Assembly: GCF_947242115.1 (NCBI RefSeq)
Contig: NC_074726.1
Span: 9,016,270 to 9,080,269 of the forward strand
Length of the DNA stretch: 64,000 nucleotides
Direction: 5' to 3'
DNA from: Biomphalaria glabrata
Lineage: Eukaryota > Mollusca > Gastropoda > Planorbidae
Below are positions 45,456 through 57,590 of the stretch, piece by piece. The notes under the pieces were generated by a model. The model ran no database searches. It saw nothing but the letters and a program-made list of their open reading frames with translations, and was not told where the DNA came from. A program made the position numbers and the translations under genes. How positions within the stretch are numbered: the first letter of the stretch is position 1; every line of letters starts with the position of its first letter.

Positions 45456-45551
45456 GTATGCATGTATGCATGTATGTATGTATGTATGTATTTTTTGTGT
45501 TTATGTATGTTTGTATGTGTGTATGCATGTATGTATGTATGTATGTATGCT
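45456..45551. repeat. (TATG)n microsatellite, right of LINE-2
   Basis: About 96 bp of ATGT/GTAT repeats with a short T-rich interruption; probably continuous with 44621-44692 before the LINE inserted. Confidence 0.9.
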
Positions 45552-45760
45552 TCTGGAAAAGGATGGGCTTTAGGGCAAGAGAGTGATTTCGACGTATTGC
45601 ACGAATTCTCCTATCTTTGATAAAAATTTTCAGTGCTAGTCACTTAGTCCCCCCCCCCCCCGCCCAATACAACGAACTATAAATATATATATTTATAGTT
45701 TCCTTTGCGTTCCTCACTAATCTTTGGACTCAAAGACAAGCCTTGTATATATATATATAT

Positions 45761-45839
45761 CATGGGCGTAGTAAGGATTTCATTTCGGGGGGGGGGGAGA
45801 GGAGTTGAACCCCAAACCCCCTTTGGTTACGCCCAAGAT
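45761..45839. mobile_element. Minimal GGCGTAGC inverted-repeat element in (TA)n
   Basis: Only about 79 bp: CATGGGCGTAGTAAGG at the left and, reverse complemented, ATCTTGGGCGTAACC at the right, with a G run and CCCCAAACCCCC inside. TA repeats flank both sides, as for the large element at 33189-35360. Confidence 0.7.
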
Positions 45840-47010
45840 CTGTATATATAATATATGATTTCGGAACTGACATTGATTTCGACTATACATGCTCCAGACA
45901 ACTAGATCTACCTGTTCTTAAGCGGAACCGGATCTTTATATATGTATTTAATTTTGACCAGGTATATCCTTTGTCGTGAGAACGTCATTCATGCATATGT
46001 GACGAGTTTTTTTTTTACAATATTATTTTGTTTTTTTATTTTTAGTCTAAAAAATTCTAAGTAATTCAGTCTCCCCCCCCCCTCACTTTTGCTTACAGTT
46101 TACTGCAAAGTATAGCCCCACTGGAAGGCTCATTCTCGCAATCAAGAGTAATGCTATAAGACCGCTGGGAGTGGCAATGCATGTTCTACAAAACTAATAA
46201 GTAGTTTGTAAGACTTATGAACTTTAAATACAAGTAAGTGAAAGTTTAGTTATTAAAAGATTGTTATTTGTATTAAAATTCACTTCTTTGACTTCACTAG
46301 TTTCTCGTGTTATTGTTTCTATTATGTTGATATTTGGTCATCTTTGTCTTTCGTTACTACGGTATAAAGTGTATATTGATATATTATTTTTATTTTTTTA
46401 CATTTATTTATTGACAGAGAGATAGAGAGAAGTAGAAAGAAATACATAATATTTAGTTTCGTCATCATCTTTACATTGCGTTCCACATGGAACTTAGGGC
46501 CTCTGTTAAAACACGCCACTCTCCACGGTCTCTTGCTAGTTTTTTAATGACTTTCCCAGCTCTTTCCTCTCGGCTTCATCTTGTACACGTTCTTTTTAGT
46601 CTTTCTCTACTTCTTGAGCCCTGGGGGTTCACTTTAAAACATGTCTAGTTCTATTGTTATCTTTTTCTAAATATTGTCTTTACTTTGGGCGAAAAGTTTT
46701 TTTTTATTTTTGCATTACTGTACAGAAAGGTTCAAGTTTTACATCTTATTCTTAAGAGTAATTTAGGGGCTTGAATTCTACAATCATTTCAGTTTTAAAA
46801 AATCTAAAAATAGTCATATATAAACATTCTTCCTACTTTTCGGCTTCCGATGCGTCTAAATGTAGAATGAGCACTTACAACTTTTCGTACACACTTTAAT
46901 AATTTACTACACACGTAAATACTTGCGTGCATGTTTGTAAACAAGAAAAATATGAAGAAAAATATTTTATTTAGAACAAAGCTTACATTAAAGGTATTTC
47001 TATCAATTAT
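45840..47010. other. Spacer, no gene recognised
   Basis: AT-rich with a C run near 46073-46083. Open frames are short and featureless. Confidence 0.4.
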
Positions 47011-47590
47011 CTTATCTTATCTTATATAATACTAAGACTAAGACTAAGACTGCTTTATTGATCCTTACGGAAATTTGTTGTGATTACAAGGACTCTTTTC
47101 TCATATAAAGACAACACAGCAGAAAAATACACATAAATACAACAGACAACATAAAGAGTTCATTCAGCGACTACATAGAGGTATCTTGGTGCATTTCATG
47201 TTCCCTGATCAATGAGTGGCGGTTATAAGAGTCTGACCGACGTTACTTCAAAAAAGAAGATGATTAAGTCCTACGCGCCATACATTTAGTCATGCATATT
47301 AACTAACGATTATTTTTTTTTAGTGATATTTCATGATTTTTAGTTTTCTCAATACGCTTTGATCATGTCACTTGCTATTCCATGCTCTAATAGCACTAGG
47401 GAAGAAGGAGCATTGGTACACATTTGTCCTATCATTTGGAACAAGGAATGTGTCTTTATCTTTGTGTCTTTCTGAGTATTTTTTTAGATTTTGTTTTTGT
47501 ATTTAAAGATTATAGTTAAGTGCTATTTTACATTTCAGTCTTTTTTTTATGAAGGTTTTCTAAATGCAGTGATTATTACTAAAGGTATTT
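47011..47590 (-). mobile_element. LINE-1 3' copy with a LINE-2 tail inserted in it
   Basis: TATCTTATCTTATATAATAC at 47011-47033 and ACGTTACTTCAAAAAAGAAG from about 47257 are the LINE-1 3' end. Between them lies a LINE-2 3' end (GCTTTATTGATCCTTACGG) at about 47033-47255. The LINE-1 coding remnant continues to about 47590 (TTCCATGCTCTAATAGCACT) with an unrelated stretch at about 47305-47385. Confidence 0.7.
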
Positions 47591-47821
47591 TGATTGTAAC
47601 ACACACATATATTTATATCTATTAGCAAATATTTAAATACACTATTTAATAGTTACTAGATGCAATACAATTCTATAATGCTTTTTTAAAGATTGGATCA
47701 ATGATAATATAATTTTAATAATCAAATATATTCTACCTTTCAATCTTTACTTTGCTATATATTTGTAATTTAATATTTATATATTTTTTTGGTTTTAAAT
47801 CCAGACTGTGAAAGAAAAAGA

Positions 47822-50800
47822 ATGGCGAAATATTTGTGTCGTCTTCTCAGCAGCTTCTTCCTGTATCTGATCGCAATAGCTCTACTTTCTACTGGTCTGG
47901 CGACGTACGGCTGGTACAGAGTCGTTAATAGCAATTTTTATTTTAGCGGAGAAGTCAGTTATTATTATGATTACAACTATAACCGGTATGTCGGAACACC
48001 GTACGATGGAGATAAATCTGGTAAGCCTAATTTTCGAAATAGATACTATATTCCTTTGATCCCTTTAAAGGGTATCCAGGGTCGTCTACACAGTAGTTTC
48101 AACAAAAACGAAAAAAAAGTCTTATTCATTTCTCCGCATTTCAGAGAGTTGAGTGTCCCCAATCGAAATCAACACAAGCGCCAAAAAAAGACACCCTTAA
48201 ATGGAAACCCCGATGGCTTTGATAATTTTTGATATAATATATGTTTTGATTTACAGTAAATTAAATTATTATGCTTTTTATTTTATTTTCAATAATAACT
48301 TAGTAATTGATGGTTTTCTGACGTAATTTTTCAGGCATATGCAAAGCAGTTAAATTTTCACCGGAACTTTTTTGTGGCGTCAGAAGTAATGATCACATAC
48401 TAGACTTGGCCTACACATGTATTTACATCATAATAGACTATCGAAATTAGACTTTTTACTTTATATTTTGGGGGAGGGGGGAAAGGTCAGAGATCAAGTT
48501 AAAATTAGAGTCTAGACCAGCGGTTCTCAACCTTTTATGCTCAGCGACCCCTTTTTTACAATCCCTCACTCTGCCGCGTTCCACCCCCCCACACACACAC
48601 ACATACAGCAATAGAAGAATAGACAATAACAATTCTTATTTTCAATGGTCTTAGGCTACCTCTGGCAAATCGTCAATTGACCCCCAAGGGGGTCCCAACC
48701 TACAGATAAATCCATGGTCTAGACCTAGACAGTTATTGTCTATGGGTTTAAACAAAACAGTTTGAGAGACTAGACCAATGACTATCAAAGCTCAATTCTA
48801 TTGACTAGAACTAGCAGTCACGGTAGATATTAAACGAGCGTAACGTTTGTAACCTAGATAAAAGATGCCAAGGCGATGTGATTAGTTAGATTTTGAGTGA
48901 CTTCAACATGACTAAAAAAAATCTCATATTCTCCCTTTTTTTTTCTTGAAGGGGGTGAAAAAATGTAATGTCTAATTTATTACGTCAGGCCTATCATTAT
49001 TTCCAAGAATGATAGTGACACTTGCTTATTGACACTTGCTTATTGACACTTGCTTATTGACACTTGCTTATTGACACTAGCTCTCGACCGCTCATCTAGA
49101 CTCGAAGCCGCTAATTTCGGAGTCAGAGCATGAAAGAATGCAGAGCTAACAAAAGACTGAGAGAAGAAGCAGGCCTATCTGTAGTGGACACAACTTATCC
49201 ATGCTATGTACAAATTTGTAGAAATGCTCCTTTTTCCCTAGTGATATTAGAGCATCGAATGAGACATCCAGGAAAACCAGTGACTTGACAGAACTTAAGT
49301 CATTGGTTAATATGCATGGCTATACGCGTAGGACGTAATTATCTCCCTTTTTTTTTTTTTGAAGTAGCCGCTTTTTTTTTTTTTTTATAAAATAATAAGA
49401 TTTTTTAAGCGATAATGGACTTCATGGCCATCTTCGAGTTCAAAAGAAAATTAGAAATATGTTTATCTTCCACCTTAAACCACAAAGGAGGAGCTGAAAT
49501 TCATCCCTGTATAACATTTCGTATGATAACAGGCAATTTTGTGGTTGAGAAAGTCAAGCGTTTGTCTTAGTTATAAAAAATGAAAAAACGAATTTATAAA
49601 TATTTATATTGAAAATGTTAATCATTTTATCTGTTACAATTTTTTTTGTATGTAATCAACAGGATATACGATCGCCATCTATATCCTGCTGTTTGTGGCC
49701 ATTTCCTTTGCCTCGTTGTGCCTGATTCTCAACTTTGTCATGCTGTGTGCTGACTGCTGCTGTCGCATCACTAAATGTATGACTGTCATACCGAAGATCA
49801 TTTCAGGGTTCGCCACACTGGCAGGTCAGTTATCACTCGTCTAAGTATTGATTTATCTATATTGACCACTTTTACAAAGCTTATATCAACTCACATTGTC
49901 TGTCTGTCTGTCTGTCTGTACAGGTTATTTCCCCCATGTCCAATCTTGGGTCAAGCAAATTTTGCACAATTATTTATTTTACCTGACAACACACGAATCA
50001 ATAAAAAAATAACCATTTAATTAATTAGCTATGGTAATTAATTATTTTGTTTGGTATCTCAAACAAGGGAAATAATTTGTACTGGAATGCAGTGTTAGCA
50101 TAAGCTGAATTATCTCCTTTATAGATCGTCTTCGAAGTTTTAGTGAACATAGAATGAAAAATAGGACGAGACTCTGGAAACAATAAATAACGTTACAATC
50201 TTCAACGTACATAAGCTTTCCACAAGCAGAGTGGCTAAAGTATTGAACTTAAAAAGCATGTGAAGGCTTGAGCCTTGAGTTCGAATTCAGGTCGATCCCC
50301 CATTTTATATGTTTATAAATGTTTTTTTTTTTTTATTGTAGTCTAAGTCTATTACAAATTTAATTACATGAATGATCCAAACTTACTGATACAACTATGC
50401 TTAATCTAAGCTTTGTTTTTCTTAAAGCTTTCTTTTTTGGTATTTCTTTGTTTTAAAGCTGTATTTGTATAGTGTAATTTCCATGCTTACTGCATGCTCA
50501 GTGCGCTATGGTCCAATCTATCTTGTAAACTAGTGGTGGTGGTGGTGGTGGTGGGGGAAGGGGGGGAAAGACTAATCGTATTACGAATGGTCTTGTATTT
50601 GGTAACTGATAGAAGTTTTCCATGCTGCCTTATCAACTATTGTATCATTTATCTAAACAGGTGTTTTAGCCGACGCTGCTTGCGTGGTTTTCCTCATCAA
50701 AATCTATGTTGGACGCCGACCCTCTGATGTGTTTGGGATCGAAGAGGTCTATCCCATTCCCAGCTATTCTTTTTACCTGGTAGCTCTCACCGGAATTTTC

Positions 50801-51064
50801 CTAATGGTTGCCGGATGCATCATTTGCGGTGTCAAGCACGCCACCAAAGTGGAGGATTCGGAGAGCGACGTGAGGATAGTGGTCTCAGGGTCAGCAAGTC
50901 AGAGCCAGTCGCAGTGGGCGACCCCTGCCAACCAACAGGGCATGTACATGGGGGCACCACCCTTCTACCAGTCCCAGCAAATGGCGTTTGCGAACGGTAA
51001 CCCGCCCTACAACCAAGTACCCCTGAAGATATTTGTAACTCATACCTCTACACAAACAACGTAA
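47822..51064 (+). CDS. TS4: four-transmembrane protein, 3 exons
   Basis: Coding exons are 47822-48020, 49663-49824 and 50661-51064 (765 bp, 254 aa). Donors are GTAAGC and GTCAGT; acceptors are AACAG and AACAG; both introns are phase 1. Start chosen at MAKYLCRLLSS by alignment with TS2; an upstream in-frame Met at 47789 lies beyond a good acceptor (TTTTAAATCCAG, ending 47804) and is probably intronic. Exon 1 has the first segment and GWYRVV, then a Tyr-rich loop. Exon 2 has segment two, CADCCCRITKCMTVIPKI and the start of segment three. Exon 3 has LADAACVVFLIKIY, YSFYLVALTGIFLMVAGC, and a Ser/Gln-rich tail (GAPPFYQSQQM) ending STQTT. The frame is intact and probably functional. The reading frame also stays open for about 71 codons past the exon 1 donor, so intron retention would add a tail (inference). 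Confidence 0.88.
48195..48420 (-). repeat. Unclassified repeat shared with TS2 intron 2
   Basis: Reverse complement matches 17320-17525 over about 200 bp; see that entry. It lies in TS4 intron 1. Confidence 0.65.
48518..48716. mobile_element. hAT-like MITE with perfect 8-bp target duplication
   Basis: 199 bp, starting CAGCGGTTCTCAACCTTTT and with GACCCCCAAGGGGGTC near its right end. Flanked on both sides by GTCTAGAC (48510-48517 and 48717-48724), an 8-bp duplication typical of hAT insertions. Related to 62885-63084. Non-coding. Confidence 0.8.
49015..49080. repeat. 14-bp tandem repeat, five units
   Basis: TGACACTTGCTTAT repeated about 4.7 times with no differences, in TS4 intron 1. Confidence 0.9.
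49195..49385 (+). mobile_element. LINE-1 lineage 3' fragment in TS4 intron 1
   Basis: Matches the LINE at 22561-24520 in opposite orientation: TCCCTAGTGATATTAGAGC, AAACCAGTGACTTGACAGA and AAGTCATTGGTTAATATGCA. Truncated and diverged. Confidence 0.75.
49868..50310 (+). repeat. AT-rich repeat plus tRNA-like sequence in TS4 intron 2
   Basis: AAAGCTTATATCAACTCAC with (GTCT)n and a TTAATTAATTAGC core at 49868-50090, then a tRNA-like stretch at 50231-50305 (GAGTGGCTAAAGTATTG, GAGTTCGAATTCAGGTC). The same order occurs downstream of TS2 at 18425-18830. Confidence 0.65.
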
Positions 51065-51818
51065 TTTTAACGTAGTAAAGGGCTGGGGAAATTTTTTTGT
51101 GAAAATAGTTCATTACAATGTTTCTTTTTTTATTCGCGATTTTTATGATGAAATTAACAAAAGAAGGGGGTCGCTATATTTGCCAACTATTTAAAACAAA
51201 ATGAAGCGAAATTACAAAAAAAAAAGCTTAGAAATGGTTGAGATTGAGATTTGTATATATTCCAAAAAACTATGAACAGCAAGATTTTGTTGGTGTATTC
51301 GGTGTACTAAATTAAGGAAATGTTGACCAAACATTTTTATGGTGTAACGGTACTCTATAATATAGAATTCTTCATGTAATCTATGACTTTAAGAAAAATA
51401 AATGGGTAACTAGCTAATGGTAATACAGTGGTCTTGAGGTGAAGATCAACTGTATGGGATTGAGATATTGTTTTAAGTTGCAGCTTAATTATTTTTTTAT
51501 TTAGTTGGGAAAAAATACGAAAGTTAAATTTGGCGTCCTTGACATTTTTAAAGTTTATCTTGAAAATCTCAAATATAGTGCACACAAACTATTCCTCTAT
51601 AAGATACAGAACTTAGAAATTTCCTTTCTTTTAATGTCCACCGTATGCATCAAAAAGCTAGCTACTTTGTAATCAATCCTCCATAGATGAAAATACCCAA
51701 TAGTTTATAGATTTTAATAATTATCAAGTTTGTTTTTTCTATGAGCGAAATGTCTTTTTTTTTTTCAATTAGAAAATTAGAAAAAAAAAACAAGACCAAT
51801 ATGAAATCTGATTATGGT

Positions 51819-51906
<88 letters not shown>

Positions 51907-53164
51907 ATATTGTTATAGGCCTAAACGCACTTCGTACTTAAATATCGTAGTAAAATTATTTATTTATTAGTCTTTGTTTGTTCTATCTAAATCTACGTAT
52001 AGAAAAAAATGTAATTGTTTTTCTATTATGTTTTACACATTTTTTACTTGACTGTGATAAAAGCAAATGCCAAAAACAAAAATAATATTTATTATGAATG
52101 GACTTGTGTTTCCTAGAAAGACGGAATTCCGTTCTTCTTCTTCTTGTTATAGTTGTTTGTTTTTTTAACACTAAGCTAGCATAGTGTCTATATATTTAAT
52201 GACATACTGCTAGATTGGTGGAGGGCTACATTAAAAAAAAAATAAGTCTTAAACTACGAAACCGCTGAAAAGTGAAATTTTGTTACTAAATCTCCATTTA
52301 TGGTGAAAAATGGGAGGCCTGAATCCATTGAAATTGGATAGACATTGAATTGACCTAGCACTTGGCTACTATAATCTTTAAAAAAATTTCTTCTTTGTTT
52401 TCTAAATTAAAAAAATGGCAAAGAAATGCAACTATTTGATAAAGCTCGAATATTTATTTTTAATGATGTGCTTGTGAGATACAGCTTTTCTATATTATTA
52501 ACAATCTCTTATTGTCTTGGCATATCGAACATGTGTTTTATTTATAAGAAAATAGTTACTTGCAAAGAGTTTGACGAGACAGTATTTTATTTTATTTTTT
52601 ATTTTTCAAGCCAATCAATCGTACTAATTATTTACACTTTTAAATCCTGTCCTATTGAATAGCAGTTATAGTTGTTCAATTTTTCAAACACTGACATGTG
52701 ATAAAACATAGTAAAACTTGACATTATTTTGTTCTTGTTTTGTTGTTCCGTTTTCAACTTAGAGTTGGGTTTATAAACCAGGACTTTAATATTCTGTTTC
52801 ACTTCCTAATTTGGATGAACTCTATGTGGCATGTGCTTCGGGCTATCTTCTCGTTAAATTCGAATCTATTTTTAAAAAGACGCTACAGAAAGGCGACCAG
52901 GAAAACTATTTGTTGCTTAGTACAAACAATTTTAGTAATAATAATAATTAAGCTTGGTTTGTCTTCGAGTCCGAAGATTAAATTGATGTACAGTATTTCA
53001 TGTGGCAAGCAAATAATTTTAGTACTCAAAGACTAAAAAACATAATATCTTGTTGGTGAATACACAACTAGATTTCAATACTTAGATTTGTGAAAATAAT
53101 TTTTAGATCTAAACATCATCTTCAGGCTTTAATACTAAAGAGAATTGCATGATTTTACGTGTCT
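51065..53164. other. TS4 3' flank and spacer, no further gene recognised
   Basis: A possible AATAAA for TS4 lies near 51395, about 330 bp after the stop. (TA)n spans 51823-51901. Frames at 52426-52662 and 52740-53036 are AT-driven, without motifs or splice support. Confidence 0.45.
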
Positions 53165-53475
53165 ATTCCATTTGGATTGCAAACTGCATATTAGTGCTAT
53201 ATCTCTTATTCTGTGGCATTGTACGTCTCGAGAGACGATCTTTTCCCTTTGCAACTTCTTGTGTGACTAAAGAGGCCAATCCTTGATACACAGCTGCGAT
53301 CGCAGGTTGGGCATATGTAATCACCAGGCGCCGTTGCATTTTTACCCTTCTTTCTGCTTCTGTTGTGTATGACATCTGCAATCCGAGACCCTTCCTTTAT
53401 GCTCTCTCTCCATGTGGATCTATCCAGTGCCACCTCTTCCCAGCTGCTAGTGTCGATTTTGAAGAGCTTCATGTC
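53165..53475 (-). mobile_element. LINE C-terminus with Cys-His finger
   Basis: The - strand reads WEEVALDRSTWRESIKEG and CPTCDRSCVSRIGLFSHTRS, the usual last part of some LINE ORF2 proteins. Fragments of the same tail are at 20570-20690 and 5085-5160. 5'-truncated. Confidence 0.75.
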
Positions 53476-54627
53476 GCGTTTGCAAAAGCTCTTATTATCT
53501 CTTATTAGCTCTTTAAAGCTTGCAAACTATTGAAACTTACAAACAAAATCAAAGAATGGACGGGGCCAACCATTGGAAGAGGTTTCATCGAAAGCCAATG
53601 AGAGGGATGGAGAAAGACAGTTGAATGTTTCGATGTGGAGCCCCAATGGTCCAACAGACTATTAAATATGTGAAAGTGAAACTAATCAAGGGTTAAAGGA
53701 GAGTGGAAGCGGTTCTAGAATACGTCTCCAATAATTTTCGTATATATTTGAAAGTTGGTGTGCTTTTGGGGGAAACTAATTACTAGCTTAATTGGGCACA
53801 CATAATAAAACTCTTTTTTTTTTTAAGATAAATGTTCATAATATAATCAGATGAAATTTAATCTTGGTCTGAAAATTTATATCAACACAATCCAGTGGGA
53901 ATTCTTGCATATATTTAAGAAAGAGTTAAACAATATACTTTTTTTCGCACAGTTTTATGTACAAATTATAATCTTAGCCAAAACTAGAAGTACTTGTTAA
54001 AATATTGCTTACATTAAACTTTTTGTGCGTGTGTTACGTTTAACATGAAACATACAGTAATAGAAAAACACAAAATAAAAGAAAATAAAAGCGTTTCGTA
54101 GAATTTCATCGGCTTTACATTCATTTTTTTCCAAGAAACATATTCTTATGTCCAATATAGTTTTAGCTTAGTACTGCGCACTTATATATTGATTTGTCGT
54201 AAACTTGAATTGAATCAATACTTTTTAAATGTAAATCCATATTTTAACAAAATAAATTTACATTCGAATGTTTTTCTTTTCTAACAGTGGCAGTGTAGGT
54301 TTTAATGTAGCGCTGTAAAGACGTCATGTAATGTATTTGAAATGTTGTATTGACTAATGGTATTAACCGTATTGAGTTTTCTGAACCTTGGATAAAATAT
54401 CGCTTTGCATAAAGTTTTCTTTCCATTGAAACGACACAGTCAAGCGTAAAGTTTAGAAAACAATGTTTCCTTGCTATTAAAGTAAAAGTGAAGTTAAAAT
54501 GTTAACACAGTAGCCGTTTGTGAACAATATCTATACAATTGGATCAGCCAAAAACTCAAATGACGTTAGCCGACTTTAAGTCACTAAAAAACATACAAGT
54601 TTAAATTAACACATGGGCACCTCTAGG
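53476..54627. other. Spacer, little recognisable
   Basis: A short piece at about 53570-53690 (GGAGCCCCAATGGTCCAACA) is a LINE 3' end related to 58200-58260. The rest is AT-rich without visible features. Confidence 0.4.
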
Positions 54628-54893
54628 TTGGCGCGGTGGCTGAGTGCTTAAGCGCTTGGCCTCCTGGAACCTGGGGTCCTGGGTTCGAATCTCGGTTGAA
54701 GACCTGGGTGTTGAATGTCAGAATTTTTACTCACCTCTAACGAGTACTCAACTTTAGTTGGAGAAAGTAAAGGCGGTTGGTTGTTGTGTTTGTCACATGA
54801 CATCCTGCTCGTTAACTGTTGGCCCAAACAAACAGATGACCTTAGCATCGTCTGTCCTATAGGTCGCAATGTCTGAAAAGGGAACTTTACTTT
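54628..54893 (+). mobile_element. tRNA-derived SINE (family 1), best preserved
   Basis: Head GCGCGGTGGCTGAGTGCTTA and GGGTTCGAATCTCGG, body with GAAAGTAAAGGCGGTTGGTT, GACATCCTGCTCGTTAAC and TATAGGTCGCAATGTCTG. It has the clearest A- and B-box-like sequences in the window. Confidence 0.85.
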
Positions 54894-54949
54894 ATCCTTA
54901 GGTTGTAATACAGTTCTGTCTTAGAAGGAACCTCTGTAATTTAGGAGGT

Positions 54950-56335
54950 AAAGATACAATTCTAGGGAACAGAAATGAAACGTGATGAAAGATGATGTAT
55001 AAAGCCAATCGAGAAGACTTTAACCGGCTCAGAAAAGAGGAATCTGGCTTTCGAAGAGGCACTCATGAGCTGAGCAGAAATATCATTAAGTATAGAAACG
55101 GTATCAGGTCAATTGTTCGCGCGTCATTAGTTCGCGCGTCAATTGATTAGAATAATTATGTTATATATATTATCATCAAAGGCCAAGGTGTGGTGCAAGT
55201 AGAGGCAATTGGCACGCGAACAATTGACGCGCGAACAATTGACATGGATTCATAGAAAACTAACCATCGCTGTTGATCATTTTCGTAGACTATAAAAAAA
55301 GCGTTTAATAGAGTCAACAAAACACTATTACATATAATAGTAAGAGAATAGGGCGTCCCTGAAAACAAAACCTTATGATCGTACGAAACATTAAGTCAAT
55401 CTAGTTGCTGCATTTAAAACAGAAGAAAGAACAACAGATTTTTTTAGCATCGAGACAGGTGTGAGACAGAGGTGCAACCTAGCTTTCTCTTCCTCCCAAC
55501 CATCGACGACATAATGAGGAGAGCAACGAATCTGACTGTCTTTGATATTCCATGGCGTGAAGAGAATCGAGTGACGGACTTGAACTACACCGACGACGCT
55601 GCACTACTCGGGGTTATATGTAAACATACAAGAAAAATCACGAAGAGCGTAGATAGAGAGGAATCCAAAATTGACCTTCCCATAAGGCAAGGCAAAACGT
55701 TTCCTGGTCAAATCTCGTTTGTCAGAGCTTGAGGAGCGGCATCCTAGCAAAAGGTCAGGATGCCCATCATGACGTTCCATGCCGAATAGGACATTCAGGG
55801 GCCATTTTCCAAACACTGCTTCCTGCTTGGCCAAGCTAAGCTATAGGGCTTGAAACAAAAATCCACTTAGTTAACACAAATTTCTTCCCAACGTATGTTT
55901 TGCGAGACATGGAAGTCATCTACCAAAATCAAGAACAGGTTAAATTTGGCTCAATGAAAATGATTAAGACAGATTTTAGGCAGTCCGTTACAGAGATCGG
56001 GTCCCAATCAAATCCTATGGCGGTTTGGGAATCGACCAGTTAATGAAGCAATGTTAAAAAAAGCGTGACATGTCCTACGTCACACATAATTACGCATACC
56101 AGAACTTGCAATGACATGGACTCCAATACACGTAAAGCGCAAAACAGGGACGTCCTCGTATAACTTAGCCCCATACCTTCCTAAATGACCATATAGCAGT
56201 GGACACCGGCTGGAAAGCGGCTGCAGAGTTTGCCAGATCTCTATGGAGACAGTTTGCCACACAATACATTTAACGTTTCTGGAGGATCTAAATTTAAGCA
56301 AGTCTAATAGAGACATTCGCTATGTGACAAATTGC
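54950..56335 (+). mobile_element. Degraded LINE, interrupted by a MITE
   Basis: Pieces of RT are readable in several frames: EESGFRRGTHELSR before 55100, VDYKKAFNRVNKTLL near 55290, NYTDDAALLG near 55580. After 55940 the C-terminal tail gives way to the block shared with 34380-34720. Many frame breaks; old. Confidence 0.7.
55108..55243. mobile_element. 136-bp MITE with doubled terminal repeats, inside a LINE
   Basis: The left end is GTCAATTGTTCGCGCGTCA followed by a second TTCGCGCGTCAATTG. The right end is its inverted copy, so terminal inverted repeats are about 38 bp and each holds two tandem copies of a roughly 17-bp motif. The surrounding LINE frame is interrupted exactly here. Confidence 0.8.
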
Positions 56336-57184
56336 CTGGAGATAGTTATTTACCGGACATGCTTGGTTACCATACTTACAAGAATACTTGTATCTATAGG
56401 TACCTAAAAAGAGAATAGATTGATTATAAATACCGCACTTACCGGGTAGTAAAAAATTGTACTGCACAATTTCACGAGAAAGAACGTGTATTGCTCATAT
56501 TATGAAATATAAATGATTATACTCCATTACACACGAAAGACATCCACAAGTGAAGATATTCCATCACACTTAAAAGACAGTCACTATTCAGTATGTTACT
56601 TTACAAAGATTGCATAATTTCGGAATGGAAACTTTACATGGCACAAAGTACTTTTTATTCTGGGTATATTATTTTATTTTAGTTATTAATGTACGAATAT
56701 AGACATAAACTGTCATTTACATTGAATATAGTTTATATCATACTTTTGAAAACTTTATGCATATTATTTATAAAAAAAATTATTATTACTATAATTATAA
56801 TTATTTATAAATAAGTTACAACTCATTTATTAAATATTTATAATATGTGTGCAAATTAAATGAGTTTGGTTAACAGTGTATTCCTTCTTATGAACCATAA
56901 CAAAAATACTTTCGGGTTGTAGAATGGAAAGACAACAGAACTTCGCGTTATTTATAGCGCACGTTTGTAGGAACGTTTCAGGAAGTTTAAAACACGTAAA
57001 AACGTGTGGAAACTAAATTCTGAGATACAGGACACGCTTGTCAAAGAGCCGACGAAAATGGACTCTTTTCTTGCAATGATAATAGCATTTTTATATCCGT
57101 TATTTCAGTTGTCGTCCCTGAAGTATTAAATTGAGATAAAAAATTTGAATGTTTCCTTTTTCTATATCAGCATTTAATACTAAT
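56336..57184. other. Spacer, nothing recognised
   Basis: AT-rich DNA with no gene, repeat boundary or motif that I can support. Confidence 0.4.
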
Positions 57185-57362
57185 GGAGGGGGGGGGGGCA
57201 CGAAAAAAATAAATTAGTAGGTTAGTTCAGAAGTGGGAAGTATCTACCGCATTTTAGGCGCTCAGTAAACACAACTCTGCCCGAGTCGAGTGTCGAACCT
57301 CGAGCCCCCTTCTAGCCAAGCCAAGTTCAAGCGCACTTGGCCTCTCGACCACGCTTCCCGCT
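57185..57362 (-). mobile_element. tRNA-derived SINE (family 2)
   Basis: Reverse complement starts GGGAAGCGTGGTCGAGAGGC and has GAGGTTCGACACTCGACTC, tRNA-like A and B boxes. The sequence GCTCAGTAAACACAACTCTG is shared with 63415-63600. Confidence 0.7.
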
Positions 57363-57590
57363 TGTGTCCAAAGGTTCAAATTCTGGTGAAGACTGGGAAT
57401 TTTAGTTTTGGATGCTTTAGGCCACTTCTAGTTCACCCTAGCACCTGGGCTCCTGACATTAGTTGGGAAAAGGTAAAAGTCGTTGGTCGTTGTGCTAGCC
57501 GCATGATACCCTCATTAACCTTAGGCGACAAAAATAGATGATGTCTGACTTTTGGACCCTATAGATCGCATGGCCTTAAACATTTACTTG
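57363..57590 (+). mobile_element. SINE family 1 body, head truncated
   Basis: GGTTCAAATTCTGGTGAAGA, GGCTCCTGACATTAGTTGGG and CCCTATAGATCGCATGGCC match family 1; the first part of the tRNA-like head is missing and it directly abuts the family 2 copy. Confidence 0.75.

Noticed and set aside
52740-53036. 98-residue + strand frame
   Set aside because: Low-complexity, AT-driven, no similarity or gene context seen.
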